The translations under genes were made by a program, and so were the position numbers. Under the pieces are notes generated by a model. That model was given only the letters and a program-made list of their open reading frames with translations, did not search any database and was not told the DNA's origin. Positions 44,668-54,339 of a stretch of 64,000 bases of DNA are shown piece by piece (the first letter of the stretch is position 1; every line of letters begins with the position of its first letter). The stretch comes from Brevibacterium linens ATCC 9172 (GTDB taxonomy: Bacteria; Actinomycetota; Actinomycetes; Actinomycetales; Brevibacteriaceae): the NCBI RefSeq assembly GCF_900169165.1, contig NZ_FXYY01000011.1:1-64000 (forward strand), written 5' to 3'.

Positions 44668-45306
44668 ATGGATGTGCCGATGAATGCGGAGCGCAAGAGC
44701 AGGAACGCCGACGCCGGCGAGTCCTCGTCGACAGATCTCACGAGCCGTGCCCGGATTCGCAATGCCGGTCTCCATCAGTTCGCCACGACCGGATTCGCCG
44801 GCACTCCCCTGCGCGCGATCGCCTCCGAGGCGGGAGTGGCCATCGGCCTGATCTCACACCACTTCGGCTCGAAGGACGGACTGCGGGCGGCTGTCGAGAG
44901 TTGGATAGTCGACCAATTCGCCGCAGCGATCACCGAAGCCGATGCCGCAGCTCCGGACTCCGTCGCGGATACCGCCGGGCGTGATGCCGCGGTGGCTCAG
45001 ATGCTCAAGGCGAACCCGCTCATAGTCGGCTACCTGCGCCGCGAACTCCTCGAAGGCTCTGCCGGTCGCACTCTCATCACACGCCTGGCCAGGCTCTCCC
45101 TGCAGAGCGTGGATTCCATGCGCTCGGGAGGCGTCGCCTCGACGGACAGGAGTCGCGTCGATCAGGTCGTCACAGTCATGATCCGGCAGCTGGGCAAGCT
45201 GTTCCTCCAGCCGCTCGTCGATCAGGTCGTCGATTCGTTTTCCGCTGATGAACTCCCGGCGGCGAAGCCGGAGCTGACGATCACCGTGCGCACACCGCAG
45301 AATTGA
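44668..45306 (+). CDS. TetR family regulator
   Basis: A 212-residue regulator with the N-terminal helix-turn-helix ASEAGVAIGLISHHFGSKDG. GAGGTGAGG precedes the ATG. The C-terminal domain is not specific for a ligand. The position divergent to the CoA transferase and acyl-CoA dehydrogenase genes suggests control of that acyl-CoA unit, with an acyl-CoA ligand plausible. Confidence 0.83.
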   Translation: MDVPMNAERKSRNADAGESSSTDLTSRARIRNAGLHQFATTGFAGTPLRAIASEAGVAIGLISHHFGSKDGLRAAVESWIVDQFAAAITEADAAAPDSVADTAGRDAAVAQMLKANPLIVGYLRRELLEGSAGRTLITRLARLSLQSVDSMRSGGVASTDRSRVDQVVTVMIRQLGKLFLQPLVDQVVDSFSADELPAAKPELTITVRTPQN

Positions 45307-45536
45307 TCCAGCTCAACTGCACCCGCCCTCGCCTGCGCGGATATCACGCCGGCCGCCCTCCGGGTGGTAAGGAGGGAGCATGGACGCTCCGGGACACTCC
45401 GACCGTCCAACACGCCTTCGCGGCAGCTCTGGCCGGATCCCACATCGTCACCCTCGACGGAACACGGCGTGAACGACCCGACGGAACGAGCCTGGCCAGA
45501 CGGTCGAGGGCTGCGAGCTCCCTGTGGGCGAGGCCC

Positions 45537-46319
45537 TCAGAGGCTCTGCCACTCCGGCTTGTTCTCGTACGCGTGGCGGTAGTAGTCGCCGAGTTGCAGC
45601 CTCGACGCCGCAGCATCGTCGAGCATGACCGTGACATGCGGGTGCATCTGGAGCACGGTCGCCGGCCACATCGCGGAGATCGGCCCTTCGACCATCTGAT
45701 GCACTGCCTCGGCCTTGTTGCCTCCGGTCGCGACGAGCACGAGATGCTTCGCCTCCATGATCGTGCCCAACCCTTGGGTCAGGCACAGTTTCGGCACCTG
45801 CTCGACGTCGCCGTCGAAGAACCGCGCATTGTCGAGCCGCGTCTGGTGCGTCAGGGACTTCACTCGCGTCCGCGAGGCCAGGGATGATCCGGGTTCGTTG
45901 AACGCGATGTGACCGTCGCTGCCGATCCCGAGGATCTGCAGGTCGATCCCACCCGCCTCGGCGATCTTGTGTTCATAGTCCGCCGAGGCGGCCGCCAGGT
46001 CATCGGCGGACCCGTCGGGTCCGTGGACGGCCCCCTCGGCGAAGTCGACGCGCGTGGCGATCTCGGTGTCGATGACGTTGCGATAACGCTGCGGATGGTC
46101 GTCGGCGATGCCGACGTATTCGTCGAGCATGAACGCCTGCGCGTGAGCGAAGGACAGACCCTCGTTCTTGTGGCGGGTGGTCAGCTCATCGTAGATGCGC
46201 AGCGGGCTCGACCCGGTGGCCAGGCCGAGGACGGGTGAGGCTTCGGTGCGCAGCAACCGCTCGATCGCGTCGGCGGCGAGCTCCGCCAGCGTGTACTCAT
46301 CGGCGATGACAACTTCCAT
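45537..46319 (-). CDS. nagB: Glucosamine-6-phosphate deaminase
   Basis: A 260-residue enzyme converting glucosamine 6-phosphate to fructose 6-phosphate and ammonia, the last step of amino-sugar use. Motifs: VLGLATGSSPLRIYDEL for phosphate binding, FMLDEYVGI with the catalytic Asp, and QILGIGSDGHIAFNEPGSS. AAGGAG precedes the ATG. No nagA or nagE neighbours lie within the window. The 230 bp downstream hold no clear gene. Confidence 0.95.
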   Translation of the reverse strand: MEVVIADEYTLAELAADAIERLLRTEASPVLGLATGSSPLRIYDELTTRHKNEGLSFAHAQAFMLDEYVGIADDHPQRYRNVIDTEIATRVDFAEGAVHGPDGSADDLAAASADYEHKIAEAGGIDLQILGIGSDGHIAFNEPGSSLASRTRVKSLTHQTRLDNARFFDGDVEQVPKLCLTQGLGTIMEAKHLVLVATGGNKAEAVHQMVEGPISAMWPATVLQMHPHVTVMLDDAAASRLQLGDYYRHAYENKPEWQSL

Positions 46320-46781
46320 CAGTTCTCCTTCTGCGTTCAGTCAATCATTTCTGTTCGAAGGCGCATGATCGGCTCATAGTGGATGGTGATCGCGGCGCGG
46401 AAAGCCTCGACACGCCGGATTCCGCCGCTTCGAGCATGAGGCCCTGGGCACGTGCGGTCTGCTCCAGGTCGGAGGCCACGGCTACATTGAGTTTGGGCAG
46501 GACGGCAGTGTGCACTGACCATCGGAGAGAATGAGAGCCTTGATTCTGTCGGAGGTCGTCACTTTCCGTCCGGTCTCTGTCGGATCCGCCATGATCACCT
46601 GCCGGTGGTCGTTCCACGCTGAGTCTCCAGTCTACGTCTGACATCAGATGTATCGGTGATGAGCTCCCTCTTCGAGACAAGAACCAGCATCCTTGTCATA
46701 TACGCGGCGCTCGATGACTACTAGAGTGATAGGAGTCAGCGGTCGTCGCACGGCCGACAACCACGACCCATTGGAGTAGTC
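46320..46781. other. Gap upstream of nagB, with possible gene remnant
   Basis: About 460 bp. On the reverse strand, two overlapping frames give protein-like pieces (LPKLNVAVASDLEQTARAQG, then EAFRAAITIHYEPIMRLRTE ending at 46337) that could be the end of a frameshifted gene. I cannot name the family. The right part contains the promoter for the SPFH gene. Confidence 0.3.
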
Positions 46782-48005
46782 ATGAGTGGAGTGGCGGTCA
46801 CCATCGCCGTTGTCATCATCATCCTCGTCGTCGCCGTCCTGCTGTTCGGGAAGCTGCGCACGAGCGTGTTCTTCACGGTGAAGACGCAGGAGAACGTCGT
46901 CGTCGAACGGTTCGGCAAGTTCAAGAAGGTCGCGCGGCCGGGACTGAACACGAAGGTGCCGTTCATCGAGACGACGAGCAGGCCGATCTCGCTGCGCGTC
47001 CAGCAGCTCGAGGTCAACATCGAGTCGAAGACGAAGGACAACGTCTTCGTCACGGTTCCGGTTGCGGTCCAGTACGTGGTCGAAGAGGACAACGTCGCCG
47101 ATGCCTATTACCGTCTGGCGAATTCCGAGGAGCAGATCCGCTCCTATGTCTTCGACACCGTCCGTTCGGCACTGTCGGGACTGACGCTCGACACCGCGTT
47201 CGAGTCGAAGGACGACATCGCCGAAAACGTCGAGCGCCGACTGTCGGAGTCGATGAAGCGCTACGGCTTCAAGATCGTGAGCACTCTGGTCACGGACATC
47301 ACCCCTGATCAGCGCGTGCGGGATTCGATGAACTCGATCAACGCCGCGCAGCGTGACAAAGTCGCCGCGCAGTCGCTGGCCGAGGCCGACAAGATCAAGC
47401 GCGTGACTCAGGCGCAGGCCGAATCCGAGGCGATGCGCCTGCACGGTGAAGGCGTGGCCGCTCAGCGGAAGGCGATCGCGACCGGCATCGCCGAGCAGTA
47501 CGCGAAGCTGCAGGAGGTGGGCATCGACAAGACGGCCGAGCAGCTGCTGATGATGACCCAGTACTTCGACACGATGCAGAACGTCGCGCAGGAGGGCCGG
47601 TCGAACGTGCTGTTCATGCCGTCGAACCCGGGAGGTCTGGGCGAGATGGGGCAGGAGATCCGCAACGCCCTGTTCGCCGCGAATGCCGCCGACGAAGGCT
47701 CGCATCTGCCCGCTCCGCAGGGCCGCGATGATGCGGGCGATGACTCCAGGCGCAGCTCCGGCGGCACCGGCGGCACGAACGTCCCGCCGCAGCCGACGAC
47801 TCCGCCGGCAGATCGGTCCGGGCAGTATGCCGGCGGACAGAACCAGGGCGGCTCCCGACAGGGAGCAGGCGGACAGGGCCGCCCGGGGCAGGGCCAAAGT
47901 CAGCACGGCGGGCAGGGGCACTCGGATCCGCGCTCCGCGGCCCAGTCGGCCGTTCGCGCCGCCGCCGAGCAGTGGCGCAACCGCCGCGGCGGCAACCAGG
48001 GCTGA
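46782..48005 (+). CDS. SPFH/band 7 (stomatin-like) protein
   Basis: A 407-residue membrane-associated scaffold. One N-terminal membrane helix is followed by the SPFH domain (FFTVKTQENVVVERFGKFKK) and a coiled-coil with Ala/Glu repeats (DKVAAQSLAEADKIKRVTQA). The last 120 residues are Gly/Gln/Pro-rich, unstructured and repetitive (QGRPGQGQSQHGGQGH). Such proteins organise membrane microdomains and protease access. A partner NfeD protease gene is not adjacent. It ends at a GNRA-loop hairpin. Confidence 0.88.
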   Translation: MSGVAVTIAVVIIILVVAVLLFGKLRTSVFFTVKTQENVVVERFGKFKKVARPGLNTKVPFIETTSRPISLRVQQLEVNIESKTKDNVFVTVPVAVQYVVEEDNVADAYYRLANSEEQIRSYVFDTVRSALSGLTLDTAFESKDDIAENVERRLSESMKRYGFKIVSTLVTDITPDQRVRDSMNSINAAQRDKVAAQSLAEADKIKRVTQAQAESEAMRLHGEGVAAQRKAIATGIAEQYAKLQEVGIDKTAEQLLMMTQYFDTMQNVAQEGRSNVLFMPSNPGGLGEMGQEIRNALFAANAADEGSHLPAPQGRDDAGDDSRRSSGGTGGTNVPPQPTTPPADRSGQYAGGQNQGGSRQGAGGQGRPGQGQSQHGGQGHSDPRSAAQSAVRAAAEQWRNRRGGNQG

Positions 48006-48096
48006 GCTGGCATCGTTGGGCCGGCCGGCAGTGCTGGACCGGCATCGCTGGGCCGGCCAGAGTTGAGCCGGCAGGCACAGCTCAGCGCACACCGCC

Positions 48097-48132
48097 GAGG
48101 GGCGGGTGAAGAGTGATCTTCACCCGCCCCTC
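48097..48132 (+). terminator. 16-bp hairpin with GTGA tetraloop
   Basis: Arms GAGGGGCGGGTGAAGA (48097-48112) and complement (48117-48132) enclose a GNRA-type loop. It lies downstream of the SPFH gene. The same stem recurs at 49489 with a different loop. Confidence 0.75.
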
Positions 48133-48150
48133 ATCCGTCTGCACACCCGC

Positions 48151-48315
48151 AACTCCACGTGGGAACTCCCCCACCGGCGGGGTCCTCCCCGCAGGAACTC
48201 GCCGCCACCTGGGAACTCCTCTTCCTAGAAACTCGCCGCCACCTGAGAACTCCTCCTCCTGGGAAGTCGACGCCATCCGTGAACTGACTGACTCCTGAGA
48301 ACTCGCCGCCTCCCG
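48151..48315. repeat. Degenerate tandem repeat, period about 34 bp
   Basis: About five degenerate units begin with GGAACTC or GAAACTC at 48162, 48194, 48228, 48262 and about 48297; each contains two 17-bp half-units (GAAACTCGCCGCCACCT-like and GGGAACTCCTCTTCCT-like). There are no spacers, so it is not a CRISPR array. It lies between the SPFH terminator and the ohrR promoter. Confidence 0.65.
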
Positions 48316-48324
48316 GAATTATTA

Positions 48325-48351
48325 GTTGTGCACAATTGCATTGTGTGCAAC
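48325..48351. promoter_or_regulatory. OhrR operator candidate
   Basis: An inverted repeat GTTGTGCACAAT-N3-ATTGTGTGCAAC with two mismatches between arms. It lies 10 bp upstream of the ohrR ATG, within the AT-rich promoter. The ACAAT/ATTGT core matches known OhrR sites. Confidence 0.7.
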
Positions 48352-48360
48352 CATTTTCAT

Positions 48361-48840
48361 ATGAACGCGCTCGATCTCGACCGGCAGCTCTGCTTCGCTC
48401 TCTATTCGGCGTCACGAGCGATGACGGCGTCGTACAAAGATCTGCTTGCCGAACTCGGCATCACCTATCCGCAGTATCTGGTGATGCTCGTGCTGTGGGA
48501 GGAGGGCTCCGACGACGAGGGCGTGACGGTCAAGCGCCTCGGCGAGCGTCTGCAGCTCGACTCGGGCACGCTCTCCCCTCTGCTGTCACGACTCGAATCG
48601 CTCAGCTTCGTCACCCGCCATCGCTCCGCCGAGGATTCGCGCAGAGTTCTCGTCCGCGCCACCGCCGAGGGCGCAGCGGCCAAAGAACGCGCCGAATGCG
48701 TGCCGGCCCGGATCGGCGAGCGCACGAATCTTGCCCCCGCGACGATGCCCGAGCTGCTGGAGACTCTGCGCGCGCTGACGAGGAACCTGCGCGCGGAACC
48801 CGCGCCCATCGAGTCCCCCGACCCCCTACCGCACCATTGA
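48361..48840 (+). CDS. ohrR: OhrR, MarR-family peroxide sensor
   Basis: A 159-residue MarR-type repressor. The sensing Cys is in LDLDRQLCFALYSASRAMTA (Cys11), the OhrR-defining position near the N-terminus. The winged helix is VKRLGERLQLDSGTLSPLLS. It releases DNA when Cys11 is oxidised by organic hydroperoxides. The ohr gene follows 128 bp downstream on the same strand, and an OhrR-like palindrome precedes ohrR, so both are probably controlled together. Confidence 0.92.
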   Translation: MNALDLDRQLCFALYSASRAMTASYKDLLAELGITYPQYLVMLVLWEEGSDDEGVTVKRLGERLQLDSGTLSPLLSRLESLSFVTRHRSAEDSRRVLVRATAEGAAAKERAECVPARIGERTNLAPATMPELLETLRALTRNLRAEPAPIESPDPLPHH

Positions 48841-48968
48841 ACTCACACCCCACCTCTGCATTCTCAGCGCGCCACTGACCCAGTGCTGCACCGCTGACCC
48901 CACATTTCACCACCGACCCCACTGATCACCACTGATCCGACAATGCACCACCAACGGAAGGAAACATC

Positions 48969-49391
48969 ATGAAGGCTCTCTACACAGCAGAAGCACTGGC
49001 CACAGGCGAAGGCCGTGACGGCCACGGACGCACGAGCGACGGAAAAGTCGATGTCGATCTCGCGACTCCGACCGAGATGGGCGGCAGCGGCAATGGCACG
49101 AATCCCGAACAGCTCTTCGCCGTCGGCTACGCGGCCTGCTATCACTCAGCGCTGCGCCTCGTGGCCGGTCAGGCCAAGGCGAACGTCGACGATTCCACGG
49201 TCGGCTCACGCGTGAGCATCGGCAAGAACAATGAGGGCGGGTTCCAGCTCGCCGTCGAACTCGAGGTCACACTCCCGTACCTCGACAGGGCCGAGGCCCA
49301 GGCGCTGGCCGACAAGGCCCACAAGGTGTGCCCGTACTCCAACGCCACCCGCGGCAACATCGACGTCACCATCACCGTCACCGACGACTGA
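48969..49391 (+). CDS. ohr: Ohr organic hydroperoxide peroxidase
   Basis: A 140-residue Ohr/OsmC-fold thiol peroxidase that reduces fatty-acid and organic hydroperoxides. The catalytic Cys57 (VGYAACYHSALRL) and resolving Cys121 (HKVCPYSNATRGN) are present. GGAAGG lies 9 bp upstream of the ATG. The 128-bp gap after ohrR is rich in CACC-ACTGA-type repeats. Regulated by OhrR. Confidence 0.95.
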   Translation: MKALYTAEALATGEGRDGHGRTSDGKVDVDLATPTEMGGSGNGTNPEQLFAVGYAACYHSALRLVAGQAKANVDDSTVGSRVSIGKNNEGGFQLAVELEVTLPYLDRAEAQALADKAHKVCPYSNATRGNIDVTITVTDD

Positions 49392-49488
49392 GCGGCAACT
49401 CGGCTGCCGGGAGTCGGCGGCACCCCTCCGGCGGGTGACCAATACCGGCGCGCCGGCACGGGCCACGACCTCCGGCCGCAACAACAAC

Positions 49489-49526
49489 TGAGGGGCGGGT
49501 GAAGATCTCTCTTCACCCGCCCCTCA
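49489..49526. terminator. 17-bp hairpin after ohr
   Basis: Arms TGAGGGGCGGGTGAAGA (49489-49505) and complement (49510-49526), loop TCTC. The stem is identical over 16 bp to the one at 48097. It lies between ohr and the converging malic enzyme gene. Confidence 0.78.
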
Positions 49527-49625
49527 GTGCCGTTCGGATTCAGCAGCCGGCCCGCAGACCCTGCCCCACCCAAACCCCAGCTGACATCAGCGGACGCATG
49601 CGACTATCAGCTCGACGCTCTCAGC

Positions 49626-50831
49626 TCAGCGCTTGGCCATGGCTTCCAGCGCGGACTTCTCGACCGCCTCGGCGACGGCCGGGGCAACACGGGAATCGAG
49701 CGCGCCGGGCACGATGTAGCCGGGCTCGAGGTCATCGCCGACGAGATCGGCGATCGCACGAGCGGCGACGAGCTTCATATCGTCGGTGATCTCGGATGCA
49801 TCAGCGTCGAGCGCACCGCGGAAGATTCCGGGGAATGCGAGGACGTTGTTGATCTGGTTCGGGAAGTCGCTGCGCCCGGTGGCCACCACGGTGGCGTACT
49901 TGGCGGCGACGTCGGGGACCACCTCGGGGTTGGGGTTCGACAGAGCGAAGATGATCGCGTCGTCGGCCATGTTGGCCAGGTGCGCCTCGTCGATGGTGCC
50001 GCCGGAGACGCCGATGAAGGCATCGGCACCGTCGAGGGCCTCGCCGATCCCACCGGCGATTCCGCGCGGATTCGTCGACTCGGCGAGGAACTGCTTGGTC
50101 TCGGTCAGATCGGAGCGACCGGACTCGACGACGCCCTTGGAATCGAGGACGACGATGTCGTTGACACCCGCGTCGGCGAGGATCTTCACCACGGCCACAC
50201 CGGCAGCACCGGCACCGGAGACGACGACGCGGACGGATTCGAAGGACTTCTTCACCACGCGCAGAGCGTTGGTCAGCGCGGCGAGGACGACGACGGCGGT
50301 GCCGTGCTGGTCGTCGTGCATGACGGGAATGTCGAGGGCTTCCTTGACCCGGTCTTCGATCTCGAAGCAGCGCGGGGCGGCGATGTCCTCGAGGTTGATC
50401 GCACCGAAAGTCGGGGCCATGCGGACGATGGTTTCGACGATCTCGTCCGTGTCATTGGTGTCGAGTACGATCGGAATCGCATTCAGCCCGGAGAAGGACT
50501 TGAACAGGGCGCACTTGCCCTCCATCACCGGCAGCGAGGCGGCCGGACCGATGTCACCGAGGCCGAGCACAGCCGACCCGTCGGAGATGACCGCGACGAG
50601 CCGGCCGGTCCACGTGTGCGTGCGCGCCAGCTGCGGTTCGTTCTTGATCGCGGTGCAGACCTTGGCTACGCCGGGGGTGTACGCGATCGAGAGGTCGCGC
50701 TGGGTCTGGAGCGGCGAGGTGAGCTCGGCGGAGAGCTTGCCGCCTTCGTGTGCCTCGAAGATCTCGGCGTCGGTGATCGGGCCCTGCGAGCCCTGGTCGG
50801 AGGCGGCTGAGTTGTGAGCGGTGGTCGTCAT
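49626..50831 (-). CDS. Malic enzyme, NAD(P)-dependent
   Basis: A 401-residue oxidative malate decarboxylase forming pyruvate and CO2. Motifs: IAYTPGVAKVCTAI, the metal/substrate site VISDGSAVLGLGDIGPAASL and the nucleotide loop VVVSGAGAAGVAVVKIL. The length matches the short bacterial form without a phosphotransacetylase-like domain. It is a single gene; its 3' end faces ohr across the hairpin. Confidence 0.94.
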   Translation of the reverse strand: MTTTAHNSAASDQGSQGPITDAEIFEAHEGGKLSAELTSPLQTQRDLSIAYTPGVAKVCTAIKNEPQLARTHTWTGRLVAVISDGSAVLGLGDIGPAASLPVMEGKCALFKSFSGLNAIPIVLDTNDTDEIVETIVRMAPTFGAINLEDIAAPRCFEIEDRVKEALDIPVMHDDQHGTAVVVLAALTNALRVVKKSFESVRVVVSGAGAAGVAVVKILADAGVNDIVVLDSKGVVESGRSDLTETKQFLAESTNPRGIAGGIGEALDGADAFIGVSGGTIDEAHLANMADDAIIFALSNPNPEVVPDVAAKYATVVATGRSDFPNQINNVLAFPGIFRGALDADASEITDDMKLVAARAIADLVGDDLEPGYIVPGALDSRVAPAVAEAVEKSALEAMAKR

Positions 50832-51690
50832 GGTTGATCCTCATGGTTGATGCGGCGGCGGTCCGTGAGCGTGAGGAGCTCGCGCGCACTCGGCTGGGCA
50901 AGCACTCTGCTCGATGATCGGATCATCGGTGCAGCCGGCAGTGATCGTCTGGCCACCGGTCGGCGCCGACACGGTCAGCCGTGAGCACCGGCGATGGCCT
51001 GGGCGAAGAACTGGTCACCAGTGAAGGATGGTGCGGTGACGTCGACGCGGCCCGCGACGTGGCCCTAGGTGAAGAGCGACGCGGTTGCGCGCAGTGCGGA
51101 TACGGCTCGCATGTGGCGAGTACCGACCTCATGGGTCGAATCCGGCAACCCGATCATCATAACCGATGCTGTGACCCGTTTCACCCGAAAATCCCGCCCT
51201 CACCGAGGCTGTCCCGCCGTTTCGGTGGCACGTTCTCCAGACCTTTGGACCCCGCGGGAGGGCCGTGGCCTTCAGCCTCACCGAGGCGGCGCGCCCTTGA
51301 TGCGCCCGCCCATTTCGAAACTGCGACGGGTCAGCGCCGAGGAGGCACGTCCCGATGGCCGACTCATTCCGCGGCAGCGACGGGTCAGCGCCGAGGAGGC
51401 GCATCCTCCCCCGAAATCGCAGCAGATCTTCCCCCGCAATCCTCACCCAGGTGCCGCACTCACGCAGAAACCGCGCCTGACCTGCATGGATGAAATCCAA
51501 AACTCTCACGTCAGCGCCGAACGCAAAGATGATGGGGTAAACAAAGTTTCCTCGACCTCTCATCGAAACCTATTCGAATCTTTTCTTTTGTTTCTATTGT
51601 CAATGCCCGTTTGAACGCTTACCATAGAGTTAACAGCTTTTCCAATCAGCACCACTCCCGACAACGAAGTCCGAGGCAGGTGAAAAGGCA
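50832..51690. other. 860-bp gap with direct repeats and AT-rich segment
   Basis: No convincing gene. A perfect 24-bp direct repeat (GCGACGGGTCAGCGCCGAGG plus GAGGC core) occurs at 51323-51346 and 51377-51400, with a partial third copy near 51508. The last 150 bp are markedly AT-rich for this genome and probably contain the promoter of the DUF222-HNH gene, with TTGAAC at 51611 as a possible -35. The junction may mark an insertion edge. Confidence 0.6.
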
Positions 51691-54171
51691 ATGAAGGGCA
51701 CCACTAACAGTTCGACCCCGGGTCGGGCCGAAGAGCCGGGCGCAGCACAGACGTCGCCGTCACCGCGATTCGCCGTCCGCTTCGAATCCAGCATGTCTCG
51801 CTTCGCCGAGAATGCCGTCGCTTCCGATCGTGCGCATTTCTCGCTCCTCGAGTCGGTCTCTTCTGTCGTACTCGAACAGGTTTTCATCGAGTTCGAGCTC
51901 CCCATGCCCGAGGGGTCCGAGCCTTTCCGCTGCGAGACGATTGCTGCAACCTTCGAGCGTCGAGCCGAAGAGTCCGAACAGACCACCGGCTTCGGCTCGG
52001 CGGAGGCGTTCGGGACCGCACCCAAGGAAGCACCGTCATCGACCGACGCGTCTACCTCCTCAGCAGTAGTGCCTTATGATGCCGACTTCGCCAGAGCGCA
52101 GGCGGAAAAGGCGTCTGAGTCCGAGAAGAAGGTGCTGCCCGAATTCCCCGAGCTCGATGAAGGCATCTGCTTCTCGAAGTGGGTCTATGACTATGTCGAC
52201 GCGGAGGACCTCGTTGAGATCTCGACGGTGCTGGGGACCAATACTGCGCGCACCTACCGTCAGCTGACCGGCGCGATGACGATCTTCTATGGTCTTCCCC
52301 GCTTCGCCGACCGGGTCCGCGCAGGAGAGTTCACCCAAGCCCATGTCGACGTGGTTGCCCGCCAGTGTGCCGACGTCGCGTTCGCCTTCCTGCCGAAACT
52401 CGATATCTTCCTGGCGGCCCGGCGCGCCGATATCACCTGCGAGACTCTGCGCCGTGATCTGGCCAAAATGATCGCCCTGCTCATTCCGCCGGTCGACAAC
52501 ACCGAGCTCGCCACCAAGCGTCGTCGCATCGATGTCGACGGCTACAAGGACGGCTCGGCCTGCCTGACCGTCAGCGGACCCTCGGCGGAGATCTTCGCCT
52601 GCTACAACCGGATCCAAGGCATGGCTCTTGCCGTGCATGGCAAGAACAAGTCGGCATTCAACCTGCCCGTGGGCGTTGAGATCAGCGATGACCGCTCCAT
52701 CTCTCAGCTCGAGTACGATCTGTTCATCCGGCCTGTCCCGGAGCTCAAGGTCAAGGTCGTGTCGGTCGATCCGATCACGGGAATCCAAACAGCCAAAGAC
52801 ACGTCGCTGCTCGACGCCGACGGCGAGCTCATTCCCGATATGGACTCCGACGATGCCGTCGCCGACTTTGCGAAGCATGTTGCTTCGGGCTCGGTCGGCG
52901 ACGCCAAGGAGTCGTCCGACGGGTGTTCAGCCGGCGGCACCGAGGAACCGTCCGACGCTTGCTCTGCTGCCGACCGGTCCGTCGGTTCGGCATTCTGCCC
53001 CGACAGTGAGGACGCTGACGGACCCGTTGAGTATTTCGTCAAGCTGCGTATGCCCACCAATGCGTGGTGGCTGTCGCATCAGGCCGCCACCGTGGTGACC
53101 GTTCCTTTCCTCACCCTCACTGAAGATTCGGACCTGCCCGGCACTTTTGCCGACGGCTCGCCTGTGCCCGCCGAGGTGGCCCGCACTATCGCCGGCCGCT
53201 CGAAGAGCATCCAACGGATCCTCACCGACCCCGGCACCGGCACTCCCGTCGACGCCAAAGCGACGACTTACCAAGTCCCCAGAGATCTTCGGAAGACCCT
53301 GGTCGAGCAGTGGACGGTGTGCACCGTTCCCGGCTGCTCGCGTCGGGCCGAGAAGTCGGAGATCGACCACGTCGTTCCGTTCTTCCACCTGAATCCGCTC
53401 AAGGGCGGTCTCACTCGGTTCGGAAACCTGCATCCTCTGTGCAAGAAGCACCATGCACTGAAGACCGCCGGCCGCCTTCGGGTCACTATGCCCAAATCCG
53501 GTGAGCTCGACTACGAGTTCAGGCACGGGATCACGACTACTGTGTCGGCGCCCGGCCAGCCGATCAATGTGGCCCAAGCGCTCGAATTCGATGCCTTGGG
53601 ACGACTGGGTCTCAAGCGGTGGAAACTGCCCTGGTCGATGGTCCCGCCAGCACCGAGGGTGCTCGAACTCATGCCCGGTGAGTCGACGATCCGCCAGCGC
53701 GACGAAGAGAAGCGCCGGCGCGACGAGGAGAGGCGTCAGCGAGAGGAACGGGAAGCCCGACAGCGGCGACTGTCGGAGGCGTATCGGGAGCAGCGGGCAG
53801 AAATCAGGCGGCTGCGGCTTGCACGCTGCCTCGATTGGGAGAACTCTGTCTTCCAGCCGTGCCTCCCCGCCGGCACCGACCCAGCTGCAATGAAGCAGCT
53901 GACTGGGAACGCCAAGTATGCCCGAGCCGTCAAATGGGCGCGTCTCGCGGGTCTCGCCATCGACGCCATCACCGTCGACCCGAACGGGCTCGACAAACCC
54001 AGCGCTCGTACCAACACTGGCTCGAGCATCAGCGACTCGGAGGTCAAGGCGCAGTCTGAGGACGCTTCCGGCTCCAAGGACGCTGGAGCCGACGATCCCT
54101 GGGACCACCGTTTCGTCTCCAAGACGGTGAACTGGGAACACGACCTCGAAGTCGATCCCCCACCATTCTGA
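51691..54171 (+). CDS. DUF222 / HNH endonuclease (13E12 repeat family)
   Basis: An 826-residue protein. The DUF222 domain occupies about residues 140-420. The C-terminal HNH motif, CTVPGCSRRAEKSEIDHVVP and PLCKKHHALKT, holds four potential zinc Cys/His and the catalytic DHV His. A coiled, Arg/Glu-rich region (RQRDEEKRRRDEERRQREE) follows. Such proteins are abundant, often repeated in actinobacterial genomes (REP13E12-like); their biological role is unknown. It is longer than the usual 450-550 residues. The AT-rich, repeat-bearing upstream gap supports mobility. Confidence 0.85.
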   Translation: MKGTTNSSTPGRAEEPGAAQTSPSPRFAVRFESSMSRFAENAVASDRAHFSLLESVSSVVLEQVFIEFELPMPEGSEPFRCETIAATFERRAEESEQTTGFGSAEAFGTAPKEAPSSTDASTSSAVVPYDADFARAQAEKASESEKKVLPEFPELDEGICFSKWVYDYVDAEDLVEISTVLGTNTARTYRQLTGAMTIFYGLPRFADRVRAGEFTQAHVDVVARQCADVAFAFLPKLDIFLAARRADITCETLRRDLAKMIALLIPPVDNTELATKRRRIDVDGYKDGSACLTVSGPSAEIFACYNRIQGMALAVHGKNKSAFNLPVGVEISDDRSISQLEYDLFIRPVPELKVKVVSVDPITGIQTAKDTSLLDADGELIPDMDSDDAVADFAKHVASGSVGDAKESSDGCSAGGTEEPSDACSAADRSVGSAFCPDSEDADGPVEYFVKLRMPTNAWWLSHQAATVVTVPFLTLTEDSDLPGTFADGSPVPAEVARTIAGRSKSIQRILTDPGTGTPVDAKATTYQVPRDLRKTLVEQWTVCTVPGCSRRAEKSEIDHVVPFFHLNPLKGGLTRFGNLHPLCKKHHALKTAGRLRVTMPKSGELDYEFRHGITTTVSAPGQPINVAQALEFDALGRLGLKRWKLPWSMVPPAPRVLELMPGESTIRQRDEEKRRRDEERRQREEREARQRRLSEAYREQRAEIRRLRLARCLDWENSVFQPCLPAGTDPAAMKQLTGNAKYARAVKWARLAGLAIDAITVDPNGLDKPSARTNTGSSISDSEVKAQSEDASGSKDAGADDPWDHRFVSKTVNWEHDLEVDPPPF

Positions 54172-54339
54172 TGACGCGCCGCGGAGCCTCTGACGTCACT
54201 GCAGGTGGGGCCGCTGCAGTTCAATCGGATGGAAGGCACCCAACCGTCCGGGCACGTAGACTCATGACAATTGAACGATCGCTCAGAGGCAGGTGGAGAT
54301 CGGACACGTTTCCGCCGACGCCTGGAGAAAGAGGAATAG

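Noticed and set aside
45380-45472. A 30-codon frame after AAGGAGGG in the gap between tetR and nagB
   Set aside because: Good ribosome site, but the product is Arg/Pro/His-rich like frame noise and no context supports it.
46337-46680. Gene remnant upstream of nagB
   Set aside because: Two adjacent reverse frames give protein-like pieces, but I could not match them to any family, so I list the gap only as a possible remnant.
48151-48315. CRISPR array
   Set aside because: Units are contiguous and degenerate, with no unique spacers and no cas genes nearby.
49527-50810. A 427-residue frame antisense to malic enzyme
   Set aside because: Shadow of a conserved enzyme gene, with an Asp/Gly/His-rich composition typical of antisense frames here.
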